Of a stretch of 64,000 bases of DNA, positions 51,688 through 61,599 are shown piece after piece. The translations under genes were made by a program, and so were the position numbers. Numbering within the stretch: the stretch's first letter is position 1; the number at the start of each line of letters is the position of its first letter. Source of the DNA: Stenotrophomonas maltophilia (GTDB lineage: Bacteria; Pseudomonadota; Gammaproteobacteria; Xanthomonadales; Xanthomonadaceae); assembly GCA_002363385.1 (NCBI GenBank), contig DEVL01000005.1, positions 1 through 64,000 on the forward strand, read 5' to 3'. Under the pieces are notes generated by a model. That model was not told the DNA's origin. It searched no databases and saw nothing but the letters and a program-made list of their open reading frames with translations.

Positions 51688-52536
51688 TCAAGCGGGCAGA
51701 CAGCCCAGGCTCACCCGGTCGCGCTGTTCAAGATCGCGTTCGGTGGCGACCGACTGGAAACCAGCCTGCTTCAACAGCGCGCGGATCGCATCGCCCTGGT
51801 CCCAGCCGTGTTCGATCAGCAGCCAGCCGGACGGCCGCAGGTGCGCTGCCGCACCGTCGATGATCAGGCGGATGTCATCCAGCCCATCGTGGCCGGAGGC
51901 CAGCGCGGTGGGCGGTTCGAAGCGCAGGTCGCCCTGGGCCAGGTGCGGGTCGTCGCTGGCGATGTAGGGCGGGTTGGTGGCGATCAGATCGAAACGCTCG
52001 CCCGCCAGCGGTGCGTACCAGGCGCCCTGGCGGAAGCGGACGTTGCCCAGCGCGTGACGCTGCGCATTGCGCGCGGCGACCGTCAGGGCTTCCTCGCTGA
52101 GGTCGGTCGCGACCACCTGCGCCTGCGGACGCTCGCTGGCCAGCGCCAGCGCGATCGCGCCACTGCCGGTGCCAAGGTCGGCGACCCGCAGCGTGGTGTC
52201 TTCGGGCAATCGTGCCAGCGCCAATTCGACCAGCAGCTCGGTCTCCGGGCGCGGGATCAAAGTGGCCGGGCTGACCTCCAGATCCAGCGTCCAGAATCCG
52301 CGCCGGCCCAGCAGGTACGCCACCGGCTCACCGGCCAGGCGCTTGGCCAGCAGCGCCTCGAAGGCCGCCGCGTGGGCCGGCTCGACCGGATCGGTGGCAT
52401 GTGCGAACAGCCAGCTGCGCTCACGTTCCAGCACATGCAGCAGCAACAGCTCGGCCTCGTGCCGGCCTTCCACGCCGGGCAGTCGGGAGGCGGCATCGGC
52501 GAGCAGCTGGCGGAGGTCTGGCGTGGCGGCGGTCAT
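51688..52536 (-). CDS. prmC: Release-factor glutamine methyltransferase
   Basis: 282 residues. It methylates the GGQ glutamine of RF1 and RF2. N-terminal helical domain, then the SAM-binding VADLGTGSGAIALALA and the catalytic NPPY in IATNPPYIAS. LIPRPETELLVELAL is also diagnostic. Unlike E. coli, it is not next to prfA here (26301-27386). Upstream is the 427-bp ahpC regulatory region. Confidence 0.95.
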   Translation of the reverse strand: MTAATPDLRQLLADAASRLPGVEGRHEAELLLLHVLERERSWLFAHATDPVEPAHAAAFEALLAKRLAGEPVAYLLGRRGFWTLDLEVSPATLIPRPETELLVELALARLPEDTTLRVADLGTGSGAIALALASERPQAQVVATDLSEEALTVAARNAQRHALGNVRFRQGAWYAPLAGERFDLIATNPPYIASDDPHLAQGDLRFEPPTALASGHDGLDDIRLIIDGAAAHLRPSGWLLIEHGWDQGDAIRALLKQAGFQSVATERDLEQRDRVSLGCLPA

Positions 52537-52854
52537 GGAGGATCAGAGCTGCAGCGGGGGGCGCAGTGTAGTCCACGGCAGCGCAGGGGCCGCTGGCCGG
52601 GTGCGGCCATCCGCGACCCGGGCCGCAATTGAATCCAAACATCGAAACACCAATGCGTATTGGTCCCCGCTATCAGTTTCCACCCGAAATCCCGGGTATG
52701 TGCCGCCGCCTCCGTCGCGACCGTTCAGGTTGCCATCCCTGCGCATATGCGCAGGCTATTGCGCCGCGGCGCGTGTTCTATCGGAAGGTCATTGCGCTGC
52801 AACGGTTCTGACCGATCAGCCGCGCACCATTCAGTGCAGGATCAGCCCACTTTG
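52537..52854. other. Non-coding region between prmC and the ahpC promoter
   Basis: About 320 bases in which I see no gene. The OxyR site and promoter of ahpC lie just to the right (52855-52920); the prmC leader occupies the left edge. Confidence 0.4.
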
Positions 52855-52920
52855 ATAGTCTTTGTCTATCGCATAGATGCAATCAATGGATTGTCCTTAT
52901 GGGAATGGAGCCGCTAACCT
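52855..52920 (+). promoter_or_regulatory. OxyR operator and promoter of ahpC
   Basis: ATAG-N7-CTAT (52855-52869) is a perfect half of the OxyR consensus ATAG-N7-CTAT-N7-ATAG-N7-CTAT; the second half at 52877-52891 is degenerate (ATGC, GGAT). It abuts a -35 TTGTCC (52891-52896), followed after 18 bases by TAACCT (52915-52920). Position immediately upstream of the -35 suits activation by oxidised OxyR. Confidence 0.75.
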
Positions 52921-52963
52921 GTGTTGGTCGCTTCACCCACCCCCTTCACCAAGAGGAACAACG

Positions 52964-53527
52964 ATGTCGCTCATCAACACCCAGATCCAGCCGTTCGAAG
53001 CCAACGCCTACCAGAACGGCGAGTTCATCAAGGTCTCCGACAGCACCCTGAAGGGTCACTGGTCCGTGCTGATCTTCATGCCGGCCGCGTTCACCTTCAA
53101 CTGCCCGACCGAGATTGAAGACGCCGCCGATCATTACGCCGAGTTCCAGAAGGCTGGCGCCGAGGTCTACATCGTCACCACCGACACGCACTTCTCGCAC
53201 AAGGTGTGGCACGAAACCTCGCCGGCCGTCGGCAAGGCCCAGTTCCCGCTGGTCGGCGATCCGACCCACCAGCTGACCAACGCCTTCGGCGTGCACATTG
53301 CCGAAGAAGGCCTGGCCCTGCGCGGCACCTTCATCATCAACCCGGAAGGCGTGATCAAGACCCTGGAGATCCACTCCAACGAGATCGCCCGTGACGTCTC
53401 CGAGACCCTGCGCAAGCTGAAGGCTGCCCAGTTCACTGCCGCCAACCCGAACCAGGTGTGCCCGGCCAAGTGGAAGGAAGGCGAAAAGACCCTGACCCCG
53501 TCGCTGGACCTGGTCGGCAAGATCTAA
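52964..53527 (+). CDS. ahpC: Alkyl hydroperoxide reductase subunit C (peroxiredoxin)
   Basis: 187 residues, typical 2-Cys peroxiredoxin. Peroxidatic Cys47 in AFTFNCPTEIED and resolving Cys166 in NQVCPAKW are both present, and the GTFIINPEGVI and LTPSLDLVGKI ends fit. It reduces H2O2 and organic peroxides and is recycled by AhpF. AAGAGGAA precedes the ATG. The gene follows an OxyR site and leads the ahpC-ahpF-oxyR cluster. Confidence 0.97.
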   Translation: MSLINTQIQPFEANAYQNGEFIKVSDSTLKGHWSVLIFMPAAFTFNCPTEIEDAADHYAEFQKAGAEVYIVTTDTHFSHKVWHETSPAVGKAQFPLVGDPTHQLTNAFGVHIAEEGLALRGTFIINPEGVIKTLEIHSNEIARDVSETLRKLKAAQFTAANPNQVCPAKWKEGEKTLTPSLDLVGKI

Positions 53528-53536
53528 GCCCCTTCT

Positions 53537-53569
53537 CATCCCCATCCCCGTCCGCCGGGGATGGGGGTG
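53537..53569 (+). terminator. Hairpin between ahpC and ahpF
   Basis: CATCCCCATCCCC pairs with GGGGATGGGGGTG (one wobble) around a 7-base loop, 10 bases past the ahpC stop. There is no T-tract, so it more likely stabilises the ahpC mRNA or attenuates readthrough into ahpF. Confidence 0.5.
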
Positions 53570-53678
53570 AACCCAAGCCGGTGCCCCACGCGCCGGTTTC
53601 GGTTTACCCCCATGTCGCGCAGATGCACCCGCGGGGTGCGTCGACGCTGTCCCCTTGCCTGATTCAAGGAGTTTTTCG

Positions 53679-55271
53679 ATGTTGGATGCCAACCTCCAGT
53701 CCCAGCTGAAGACCTATCTGGAACGTGTCACCCGTCCGATCCAGATCACGGCGCACGTGGATGACGGCGCCAAGTCGCAGGAGATGCTCGAGCTGCTGAA
53801 CACGCTGACCACGCTCTCCACGCAGATCCGCCTGGACGTGCGTCGCGACAGCAACGAGCGCACGCCGTCGTTCGCGCTGACCACGCCGGGCCAGGACATC
53901 CATCTGGTGTTCGCGGGCCTGCCGATGGGGCATGAGTTCACCTCGCTGGTGCTGGCGCTGCTGCAGGTCGGCGGCCATCCGTCCAAGGCCACCGCCGAGC
54001 TGATCGAGCAGGTGCGCAATCTCGAGGGTGAGTACCGCTTCGAAACCTATTTCTCGCTGTCCTGCCAGAACTGCCCGGACGTGGTCCAGGCACTGAACCT
54101 GGCGGCGGTGCTGAACCCGCGCATCCAGCACGTGGCGATCGACGGCGGCCTTTTCCCGGCCGAGGTCGAAGCGCGCCAGATCATGTCCGTGCCGACCGTG
54201 TACCTCAACGGCGAAGTGTTCGATCAGGGTCGGATGTCGCTGGAGCAGATCGTGGCCAAGCTCGACACCGGCAGCAGCAAGCGCGATGCCGAGAAGCTCA
54301 GCGCCAAGGCGGCCTTCGATGTGCTGGTGGTCGGCGGTGGCCCGGCCGGTGCGGCCGCGGCGATCTATGCCGCACGCAAGGGCATCCGCACCGGTGTGGC
54401 CGCTGAACGTTTCGGTGGCCAGGTGCTGGACACCATGGCGATCGAGAACTTCATCTCCGTCAAGGAGACCGAAGGCCCGAAGCTGGCCGCCGCACTGGAA
54501 CAGCATGTGCGCGAATACGAGGTGGACATCATGAACCTGCAGCGGGCCACCGCGCTGGTGCCGGCCGGCGATGATGGCCTGGTCGAGATCAAGCTGGAGA
54601 ACGGCGCGTCGCTGAAGTCGCGTTCGGTGATCCTGTCCACCGGTGCACGCTGGCGCCAGATGAACGTGCCCGGCGAAGATCAGTACCGCAACAAAGGCGT
54701 GGCGTACTGCCCGCATTGCGACGGTCCGTTGTTCAAGGGCAAGCGTGTCGCGGTGATCGGCGGTGGCAACTCCGGCGTGGAAGCGGCGATCGATCTGGCG
54801 GGTCTGGTGACGCATGTGACCCTTCTGGAATTTGATGACAAACTGCGCGCCGATGAAGTGCTGCAGAAGAAGCTGCGCAGTCTGGGCAACGTCACCATCA
54901 TCACCAGCGCCCTGACCCAGGAAGTGCTGGGCGATGGCCAGAAGGTGACGGGCCTGGTCTACCAGGACCGCGTCGGTGGCGATTCGCACCGGGTGGAACT
55001 GGAGGGCATCTTCGTGCAGATCGGTCTTCTGCCGAATACCGAATGGTTGAAGGACACGGTGGCGCTGTCACCGCGTGGCGAGATCCTGATCGACGACCGC
55101 GGCCAGACCAGCGTGCCGGGTGTCTTCGCCGCAGGCGATTGCACGACCGTTCCGTACAAGCAGATCGTCATCGCGATGGGCGCCGGTTCCACTGCGGCAC
55201 TGAGCGCCTTTGATCACCTGATCCGCACCTCCGTTCCCAAGAGCAGCGGCGCTGTCGCCGAAGCTGCCTGA
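53679..55271 (+). CDS. ahpF: Alkyl hydroperoxide reductase subunit F
   Basis: 530 residues. It passes electrons from NADH to AhpC. The N-terminal thioredoxin-like domain has CQNC (Cys129/Cys132), the FAD site is VVGGGPAGAAAAIYAARKG, the thioredoxin-reductase redox centre is YCPHC and the NAD site is GGGNSGVEAAIDLAG; PGVFAAGDCT binds FAD near the end. AAGGAG lies 7 bases before the ATG. All redox centres are intact. Confidence 0.97.
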   Translation: MLDANLQSQLKTYLERVTRPIQITAHVDDGAKSQEMLELLNTLTTLSTQIRLDVRRDSNERTPSFALTTPGQDIHLVFAGLPMGHEFTSLVLALLQVGGHPSKATAELIEQVRNLEGEYRFETYFSLSCQNCPDVVQALNLAAVLNPRIQHVAIDGGLFPAEVEARQIMSVPTVYLNGEVFDQGRMSLEQIVAKLDTGSSKRDAEKLSAKAAFDVLVVGGGPAGAAAAIYAARKGIRTGVAAERFGGQVLDTMAIENFISVKETEGPKLAAALEQHVREYEVDIMNLQRATALVPAGDDGLVEIKLENGASLKSRSVILSTGARWRQMNVPGEDQYRNKGVAYCPHCDGPLFKGKRVAVIGGGNSGVEAAIDLAGLVTHVTLLEFDDKLRADEVLQKKLRSLGNVTIITSALTQEVLGDGQKVTGLVYQDRVGGDSHRVELEGIFVQIGLLPNTEWLKDTVALSPRGEILIDDRGQTSVPGVFAAGDCTTVPYKQIVIAMGAGSTAALSAFDHLIRTSVPKSSGAVAEAA

Positions 55272-55281
55272 AACGTTTCGG

Positions 55282-55299
55282 TTCCCGGTTCGCCGGGAA
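55282..55299 (+). terminator. UUCG hairpin between ahpF and oxyR
   Basis: TTCCCGG-ttcg-CCGGGAA is a 7-bp stem with a stable UUCG tetraloop, followed by TCTTGTCTGTCTG. It may partly terminate ahpF transcripts before oxyR. Confidence 0.5.
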
Positions 55300-55362
55300 T
55301 CTTGTCTGTCTGCTGGGTAGCCACGCCATCACCCGGTCCATTGCCGTGAGAGGTCCAAGGAA

Positions 55363-56319
55363 ATGAACCTACGTGATTTGAAGTATCTGGTGGCGCTGGC
55401 CGACCACCGCCATTTCGGCAAGGCGGCCGCCGCCTGCTTCGTCAGCCAACCCACCCTGTCCACCCAGATCCGCAAGCTCGAGGACGAGCTGGGTCTGCCG
55501 CTGGTGGAACGCGCACCGCGCAAGGTCATGCTGACCCCGGCCGGGGTGGAAGCGGCCGCGCGTGCCCGCACCATCGTGGCCGAGGTGGAGCAGATGAAGG
55601 AAGCCGCGCGGCGCAGCCGCGATCCGGAAGCCGGCACGGTGCGGCTGGGAATTTTCCCCACGCTGGGCCCGTACCTGCTGCCGCATGTGATCCCCAACAT
55701 CCGCGAACGCTTCCCGCAGCTGGAGCTGCTGCTGGTCGAGGAAAAGAGCGACGAGCTGCTGGCGCGCCTGCGCGAAGGCAAGCTGGATGCGGCGTTGTTG
55801 GCGCTGCCGCTGGACGATGACCAGCTGCATGCGGAATTCCTGTTCGAGGAGCCCTTCCTGCTGGCCGTGTCCGGGCAGCATCCGCTTGCACGCCGCCAGC
55901 ATCTGGATGTGCAGGAGCTGTCCTCGCAGAAGCTGCTGCTGCTCGAAGACGGGCACTGCCTGCGCGACCAGGCGTTGGCGTTCTGCCGGTTGTTCGGTGC
56001 CAATGAAAAATCGGAGTTCCGCGCGACCAGCCTGGAGACGCTGCGCCAGATGGTGGCCGCCGATGTGGGCATCACCCTGCTGCCCACGCTCTCGGTCAAG
56101 CCGCCGGTGCCACGATCGGAGAACATCCGGCTGCTGGATTTCAGCGGCGATGACCGCCCCAGCCGCCGCATCGCGATGGTCTGGCGCCGCAGTTCCGCGA
56201 TGACCGGCTTCCTGGAGCAGCTGGCCCAGCAGTTCAAACGGCTGCCGCAGGGCCTGTTCGCGCTGGAGACCACCGCTGTCCCGGGTGCCGGTGAGACACG
56301 CAGCGCCCGCGCTGTCTGA
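55363..56319 (+). CDS. oxyR: Hydrogen-peroxide sensor and regulator OxyR
   Basis: 318 residues, LysR family. N-terminal MNLRDLKYLVALADHRHFG, SQPTLSTQIRKLE; the redox pair Cys199 and Cys208 are in EDGHCLRDQALAFC at the canonical spacing. Oxidation forms the disulfide that activates ahpC. It follows ahpF by 91 bases, matching the known Xanthomonas ahpC-ahpF-oxyR order, which places the regulator downstream of its target. Confidence 0.97.
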   Translation: MNLRDLKYLVALADHRHFGKAAAACFVSQPTLSTQIRKLEDELGLPLVERAPRKVMLTPAGVEAAARARTIVAEVEQMKEAARRSRDPEAGTVRLGIFPTLGPYLLPHVIPNIRERFPQLELLLVEEKSDELLARLREGKLDAALLALPLDDDQLHAEFLFEEPFLLAVSGQHPLARRQHLDVQELSSQKLLLLEDGHCLRDQALAFCRLFGANEKSEFRATSLETLRQMVAADVGITLLPTLSVKPPVPRSENIRLLDFSGDDRPSRRIAMVWRRSSAMTGFLEQLAQQFKRLPQGLFALETTAVPGAGETRSARAV

Positions 56320-56394
56320 GCCGGACTGAACCGCCCGGCGGACCGATACGCCGGACGGGTCGCATCCGTCCACGATTGTCAGCACAATAGAACG

Positions 56395-56422
56395 AGGCGG
56401 TGCCAGCAGGCGCCGCCTTTTT
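56395..56422 (+). terminator. Rho-independent terminator after oxyR
   Basis: AGGCGGTGCC (56395-56404) pairs with GGCGCCGCCT (56409-56418, one wobble) around AGCA, followed by TTTT. It separates oxyR from the Rnk-like gene. Confidence 0.8.
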
Positions 56423-56456
56423 ACATGGGTCTTCCACACACGCAAGGAGCTACACC

Positions 56457-56864
56457 ATGTCCACTTCCAGCGGACTGCCCCCCTCGATCATCGTTTCAAG
56501 CCACGACATGGACCGCCTGGATGCCATGCTCGAATCCCCCGCCGTGGCGCAGACACCTGCCGCGCTCGCCCTGGCCCAGGAACTCAACCGCGCGACCGTT
56601 GTGGCGCCGGACGCGATGCCCGAGGGCACCGTCATGATGCATTCGCGCGTGGAGTGCGAAGATGAGCTGCAGAATGAAAAACACGTGCTGACGCTGGTCT
56701 ATCCGCGCGAAGCCGATGTTGAACAGGGCAAGGTCTCCATCCTTGCGCCGGTGGGCACTGCCCTGCTGGGCCTGTCGGTCGGCCAGACCATGGATTGGGA
56801 CGCTCCGGGTGGACGCAAGCTGCGCCTGCGCGTGACCGCCGTCCACCATCAGTCCCACGCCTGA
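56457..56864 (+). CDS. rnk: Rnk-like regulator (GreA/GreB C-terminal domain)
   Basis: 135 residues. Short N-terminal helical part (IIVSSHDMDRLDAMLE) and a GreA/GreB-type C-terminal domain (VMMHSRVECEDELQNEKHVLTLVYP, VSILAPVGTALLGLSVGQTMDW). The pattern is that of Rnk, which binds RNA polymerase and was first described as a regulator of nucleoside diphosphate kinase. The coiled coil is too short for transcript cleavage. AAGGAG precedes the ATG. It lies where Xanthomonas has 'orfX' after oxyR. Confidence 0.85.
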   Translation: MSTSSGLPPSIIVSSHDMDRLDAMLESPAVAQTPAALALAQELNRATVVAPDAMPEGTVMMHSRVECEDELQNEKHVLTLVYPREADVEQGKVSILAPVGTALLGLSVGQTMDWDAPGGRKLRLRVTAVHHQSHA

Positions 56865-56917
56865 TCCCTGCCTGCTGCGTCGCCGCGCAGGCTCCACCGT
56901 TCGTCCCAGGAGTTGCA

Positions 56918-57880
56918 ATGAGCACCGTTTCGCTGTCCAAACTCTCCCAGTTGCGTGATCTGTCCGTGGTGGTTGCCGATACCGGCGATTACGAGGCGAT
57001 CAAGCGCTTGAAGCCGGTCGACTGCACGACCAATCCCACCCTGGTGAAGAAGGCGCTGGATCTGCCGGTCTATGCCGACCTGATCGAGAGCGCGCTGGCC
57101 TGGGGCCGCGAGCAGACCGGTGAGCGCGAGACCCTCGTGCACGCGGTGGCCGATCGGCTGACCGTGGGCGTGGGCACCCTGCTCAGCACGCTGGTGCCGG
57201 GCCGTGTTTCGACCGAGGTCGATGCGGACCAGGCCCACGATACGGCGGCGACGGCGGCCAAGGCGCGCCAGTTCATCGCGATGTACGAGGCGGCCGGCGT
57301 GCCGCGCAGCAAGGTGCTGATCAAGATCGCCGCGACCTGGGAAGGCGTGGAAGCGGCGCGCCAGCTGCAGGCCGAGGGGATCGACTGCAACCTGACGCTG
57401 ATCTTCAATCCGACCCAGGCCTTGGCATGCAGTGAGGCCGGGGCGTTCCTGATTTCGCCGTTCGTCGGCCGCATCCTGGATTGGTATGTGGCCAACGGGC
57501 AGGCGCCGGCCACCATCGATGAAGACCCGGGTGTGGTGTTTGTGCGCGGCGTGTACGCCGAGTTCAAGCGCCGCGGTTCGCCGACGGTGGTGATGGGCGC
57601 ATCGTTCCGTTCGACGGCGCAGATCGAGGCGCTGGCGGGCTGCGATCGCCTGACGATTTCACCGGATCTGCTGGAGAAGCTGGATGCCGATCACGGTGAG
57701 TTGCCGCGCAGGCTGGTGGCCGGTGCGGCGGAATCCGTGCAGGTGACGCCGATCGATGGGGCGCGGTTTGCGGCCGATCTGGCGGCCGATCCGATGGCGA
57801 CGGAGAAGCTGGCCAGCGGCATCGATGCGTTCGCGAAGGATCTGGAGGCGTTGCGGCAGACGATCCGCGAGCGGTTGTAA
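56918..57880 (+). CDS. tal: Transaldolase
   Basis: 320 residues, TalB-like class. It exchanges dihydroxyacetone units in the pentose phosphate pathway. Schiff-base Lys136 is in KVLIKIAATWEG; DCTTNPTLV and GRVSTEVDA are diagnostic. CAGGAG precedes the ATG. Near ahp genes it could supply NADPH-linked flux, but the small gap after rnk is the only link. Confidence 0.96.
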   Translation: MSTVSLSKLSQLRDLSVVVADTGDYEAIKRLKPVDCTTNPTLVKKALDLPVYADLIESALAWGREQTGERETLVHAVADRLTVGVGTLLSTLVPGRVSTEVDADQAHDTAATAAKARQFIAMYEAAGVPRSKVLIKIAATWEGVEAARQLQAEGIDCNLTLIFNPTQALACSEAGAFLISPFVGRILDWYVANGQAPATIDEDPGVVFVRGVYAEFKRRGSPTVVMGASFRSTAQIEALAGCDRLTISPDLLEKLDADHGELPRRLVAGAAESVQVTPIDGARFAADLAADPMATEKLASGIDAFAKDLEALRQTIRERL

Positions 57881-57908
57881 GGGCTGGCGGTTGGATGGCT
57901 GCACGACA

Positions 57909-57940
57909 AAAGGCCCCGCTCATGCGGGGTCTTTTGTTTT
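57909..57940 (+). terminator. Rho-independent terminator after tal
   Basis: AAGGCCCCGC-tcat-GCGGGGTCTT stem followed by TTGTTTT, 29 bases past the tal stop. The flanking A-run makes it usable from the msrA side too. Confidence 0.8.
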
Positions 57941-57950
57941 ATGTGGCAAC

Positions 57951-57969
57951 AGCCGACCGTTGGTCGGCT
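57951..57969 (+). repeat. Degenerate GTAG-type palindrome
   Basis: AGCCGACC-gtt-GGTCGGCT has the stem of the SMAG-like elements, but the GTAG head is lost (GCAGAG... on the other strand). It lies between the tal terminator and msrA. Confidence 0.45.
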
Positions 57970-57979
57970 CTCTGCGTTG

Positions 57980-58654
57980 TCAGGCATCCACGCCGATGGG
58001 GCAGCTGACGCCGGTACCACCAATGCCGCAGTAGCCATTGGGGTTCTTGGCGAGGTACTGCTGGTGGTAGTCCTCGGCGTAGTAGTACTCGGGCGCGGGG
58101 AAGACGAGCTCGGTGGTGATGGCGCCGTAACCGCTGTCGTTGAGGCGCTGCTGGTAGGCGTCGCGGCTGGTCAGGGCAGCGTCGTGCTGGGCCTGGGTGG
58201 TGGCGTGGATCGCGGAGCGGTACTGGGTGCCGGTGTCGTTGCCCTGGCGCATGCCCTGGGTGGGGTCGTGGCTTTCCCAGAAGACCTGGAGGAGGCGCTC
58301 GAGGGGGACGATGGCAGGGTCGTAGACGACCTCGACGATTTCGGTGTGCCCGGTCAGGCCGGAGCAGACTTCTTCGTAGGTGGGGTTCGGGGTGACGCCG
58401 CCGGCGTAGCCGACCGAGGTGGAGTAGACGCCGGGGATGGTCCAGAATTTGCGCTCCGCGCCCCAGAAGCAGCCCATGGCGAAGCGGATGCGCTCCAGGC
58501 CGGTGAAGCTGTCTTTCAGCGGGTGACTGTTGACGTAATGCTGGTTGTGCAGCAGCGGCAGGGGCTGGTCGCGGCCCGGCAACGCTTCTTCCGGTCGCGG
58601 CAGGCGCTGCTTGAAGGCGCCGATGCCCAACAGACCGTTTCCAATACCCAACAT
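57980..58654 (-). CDS. msrA: Peptide methionine sulfoxide reductase A
   Basis: 224 residues. FAMGCFWGAERKFW contains catalytic Cys62; GYAGGVTPNPTYEEVCSG, GHTEIVEVVYDP and GNDTGTQYRS are typical, and a C-terminal YCGIGGTGVSC segment carries further Cys residues for recycling. It reduces methionine-S-sulfoxide in proteins and complements the peroxide-defence genes upstream. The N-terminal 45 residues are an extension as in E. coli MsrA. Confidence 0.96.
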   Translation of the reverse strand: MLGIGNGLLGIGAFKQRLPRPEEALPGRDQPLPLLHNQHYVNSHPLKDSFTGLERIRFAMGCFWGAERKFWTIPGVYSTSVGYAGGVTPNPTYEEVCSGLTGHTEIVEVVYDPAIVPLERLLQVFWESHDPTQGMRQGNDTGTQYRSAIHATTQAQHDAALTSRDAYQQRLNDSGYGAITTELVFPAPEYYYAEDYHQQYLAKNPNGYCGIGGTGVSCPIGVDA

Positions 58655-58663
58655 GGCGTTCTC

Positions 58664-58930
58664 CTAGGCCGGCAACAGGCCGGCGCTTTCGTCTCCGTCC
58701 AACATGGGGTCGTCCGGGGCCGTGCCCAAGTCCAGTTGGGCGACGATGTCTTCCGCTTCAGGACGGGCCAGATCGGGGACGCACACGCGCAGGACGCCGA
58801 ACAGCGGGAGCTCGCCCATGCCGCCCAGCAGCGATTCCCCGAAGACGAACGCGGGGATGCCGGCGTCCTCCAGGGCGTGTTTGACCAGATGGGCGTCGAA
58901 CAGGTTGTCGGCCTGGTAGATCACGTGCAT
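58664..58930 (-). CDS. DUF2007 small protein
   Basis: 88 residues. MHVIYQADNLFDAHLVKHALEDAGI begins the DUF2007 fold ('putative signal transducing protein'), an alpha/beta domain of unknown role related to PII-like folds; LRVCVPDLARPEAEDIV completes it. It lies 9 bases upstream of msrA and is probably in the same transcript. Confidence 0.85.
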   Translation of the reverse strand: MHVIYQADNLFDAHLVKHALEDAGIPAFVFGESLLGGMGELPLFGVLRVCVPDLARPEAEDIVAQLDLGTAPDDPMLDGDESAGLLPA

Positions 58931-59063
58931 GGGGCGGCTCCGCAGGGCATGGGCCCAGCATACGCCCGGGGGCTGAAGGCGTGCCGACCCACGCGGCCGG
59001 GCAAGCCCACCCCCGACAGGCTAAACTGTTGGTCTTTCTGCCTTTTAACTGCGACCGCGCATC

Positions 59064-60812
<1,749 letters not shown>

Positions 60813-60820
60813 GCTGCTCC

Positions 60821-60843
60821 CGGCCGGTGCCTGGCACCGGCCG
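60821..60843 (+). terminator. Hairpin after glnS
   Basis: CGGCCGGTGC-ctg-GCACCGGCCG, a perfect 10-bp stem 8 bases after the glnS stop. No T-tract follows, so rho-independent termination is doubtful. Confidence 0.45.
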
Positions 60844-61014
60844 CCCGATGTCACCTACGCAACCCTGCCATGGCAGGGCCTGCGCTCCAGCTCCCCTGCG
60901 ACCGGCGCAGCCCTGCGCCGGCGTGCGTGTGGCCGTGTTCAGCGCGGGCACGGCATCCCTGGGCGCGGCCCGATACACTGCCGCTGCTCCATCTTTGAAG
61001 AGGTTCATGTCCCG

Positions 61015-61575
61015 ATGCTGTACGCGCAAGTCCATCTCACCCTGCCCGCCTGGATCCACGACCAGATCGATCTGGGCCGTGTCTATCCCGAGGATGCCGA
61101 CAAGGTCGCGCTGGCGATCGAACTGTCGCGCCTGAATGTCGAGGCGCAGACCGGCGGCCCCTTCGGCGCCGTGGTGTTTGGGCCGGACCACCGCGTGATC
61201 GCCGCTGGCGTGAACCGTGTGGTCCCGCATACGACCTCGCTGGCGCATGCCGAAAACATGGCCTACATGCTGGCCCAGCAGCGCCTGCAGACGCCACGAC
61301 TGAACGATGTGCTGTCGCCGATCACCCTGGCGACCTCCTCGCAGCCGTGCTGCCAGTGCTACGGCGCGACCATCTGGGCCGGCATTGATCGGCTGCTGAT
61401 CGGCGCCAGTGCACAGGACGTGGAAGAACTGACCCCGTTCGATGAAGGCCCGCTGCCGGCGGACTGGATCGGCGAACTCAACACGCGTGGTATCGAGGTC
61501 GTGCGCGACATCGAGCGCGACGCAGCGCGCGCGGTCCTGCGCCAGTATGGAGAAACCAACGGTGCGCATTATTGA
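61015..61575 (+). CDS. Nucleoside deaminase-family protein
   Basis: 186 residues, cytidine/guanine deaminase-like fold. Zinc motifs are SLAHAENMAYML (HAE, with the catalytic Glu) and SSQPCCQCYGATIWAG (PCxxC). It should deaminate a purine or pyrimidine base or nucleoside, guanine being common for this subgroup. No purine-degradation genes are adjacent, so the substrate is open. The start is ATG at 61015. Confidence 0.85.
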   Translation: MLYAQVHLTLPAWIHDQIDLGRVYPEDADKVALAIELSRLNVEAQTGGPFGAVVFGPDHRVIAAGVNRVVPHTTSLAHAENMAYMLAQQRLQTPRLNDVLSPITLATSSQPCCQCYGATIWAGIDRLLIGASAQDVEELTPFDEGPLPADWIGELNTRGIEVVRDIERDAARAVLRQYGETNGAHY

Positions 61576-61599
61576 TACCCGCGCTTCAGGCGCACGTTC

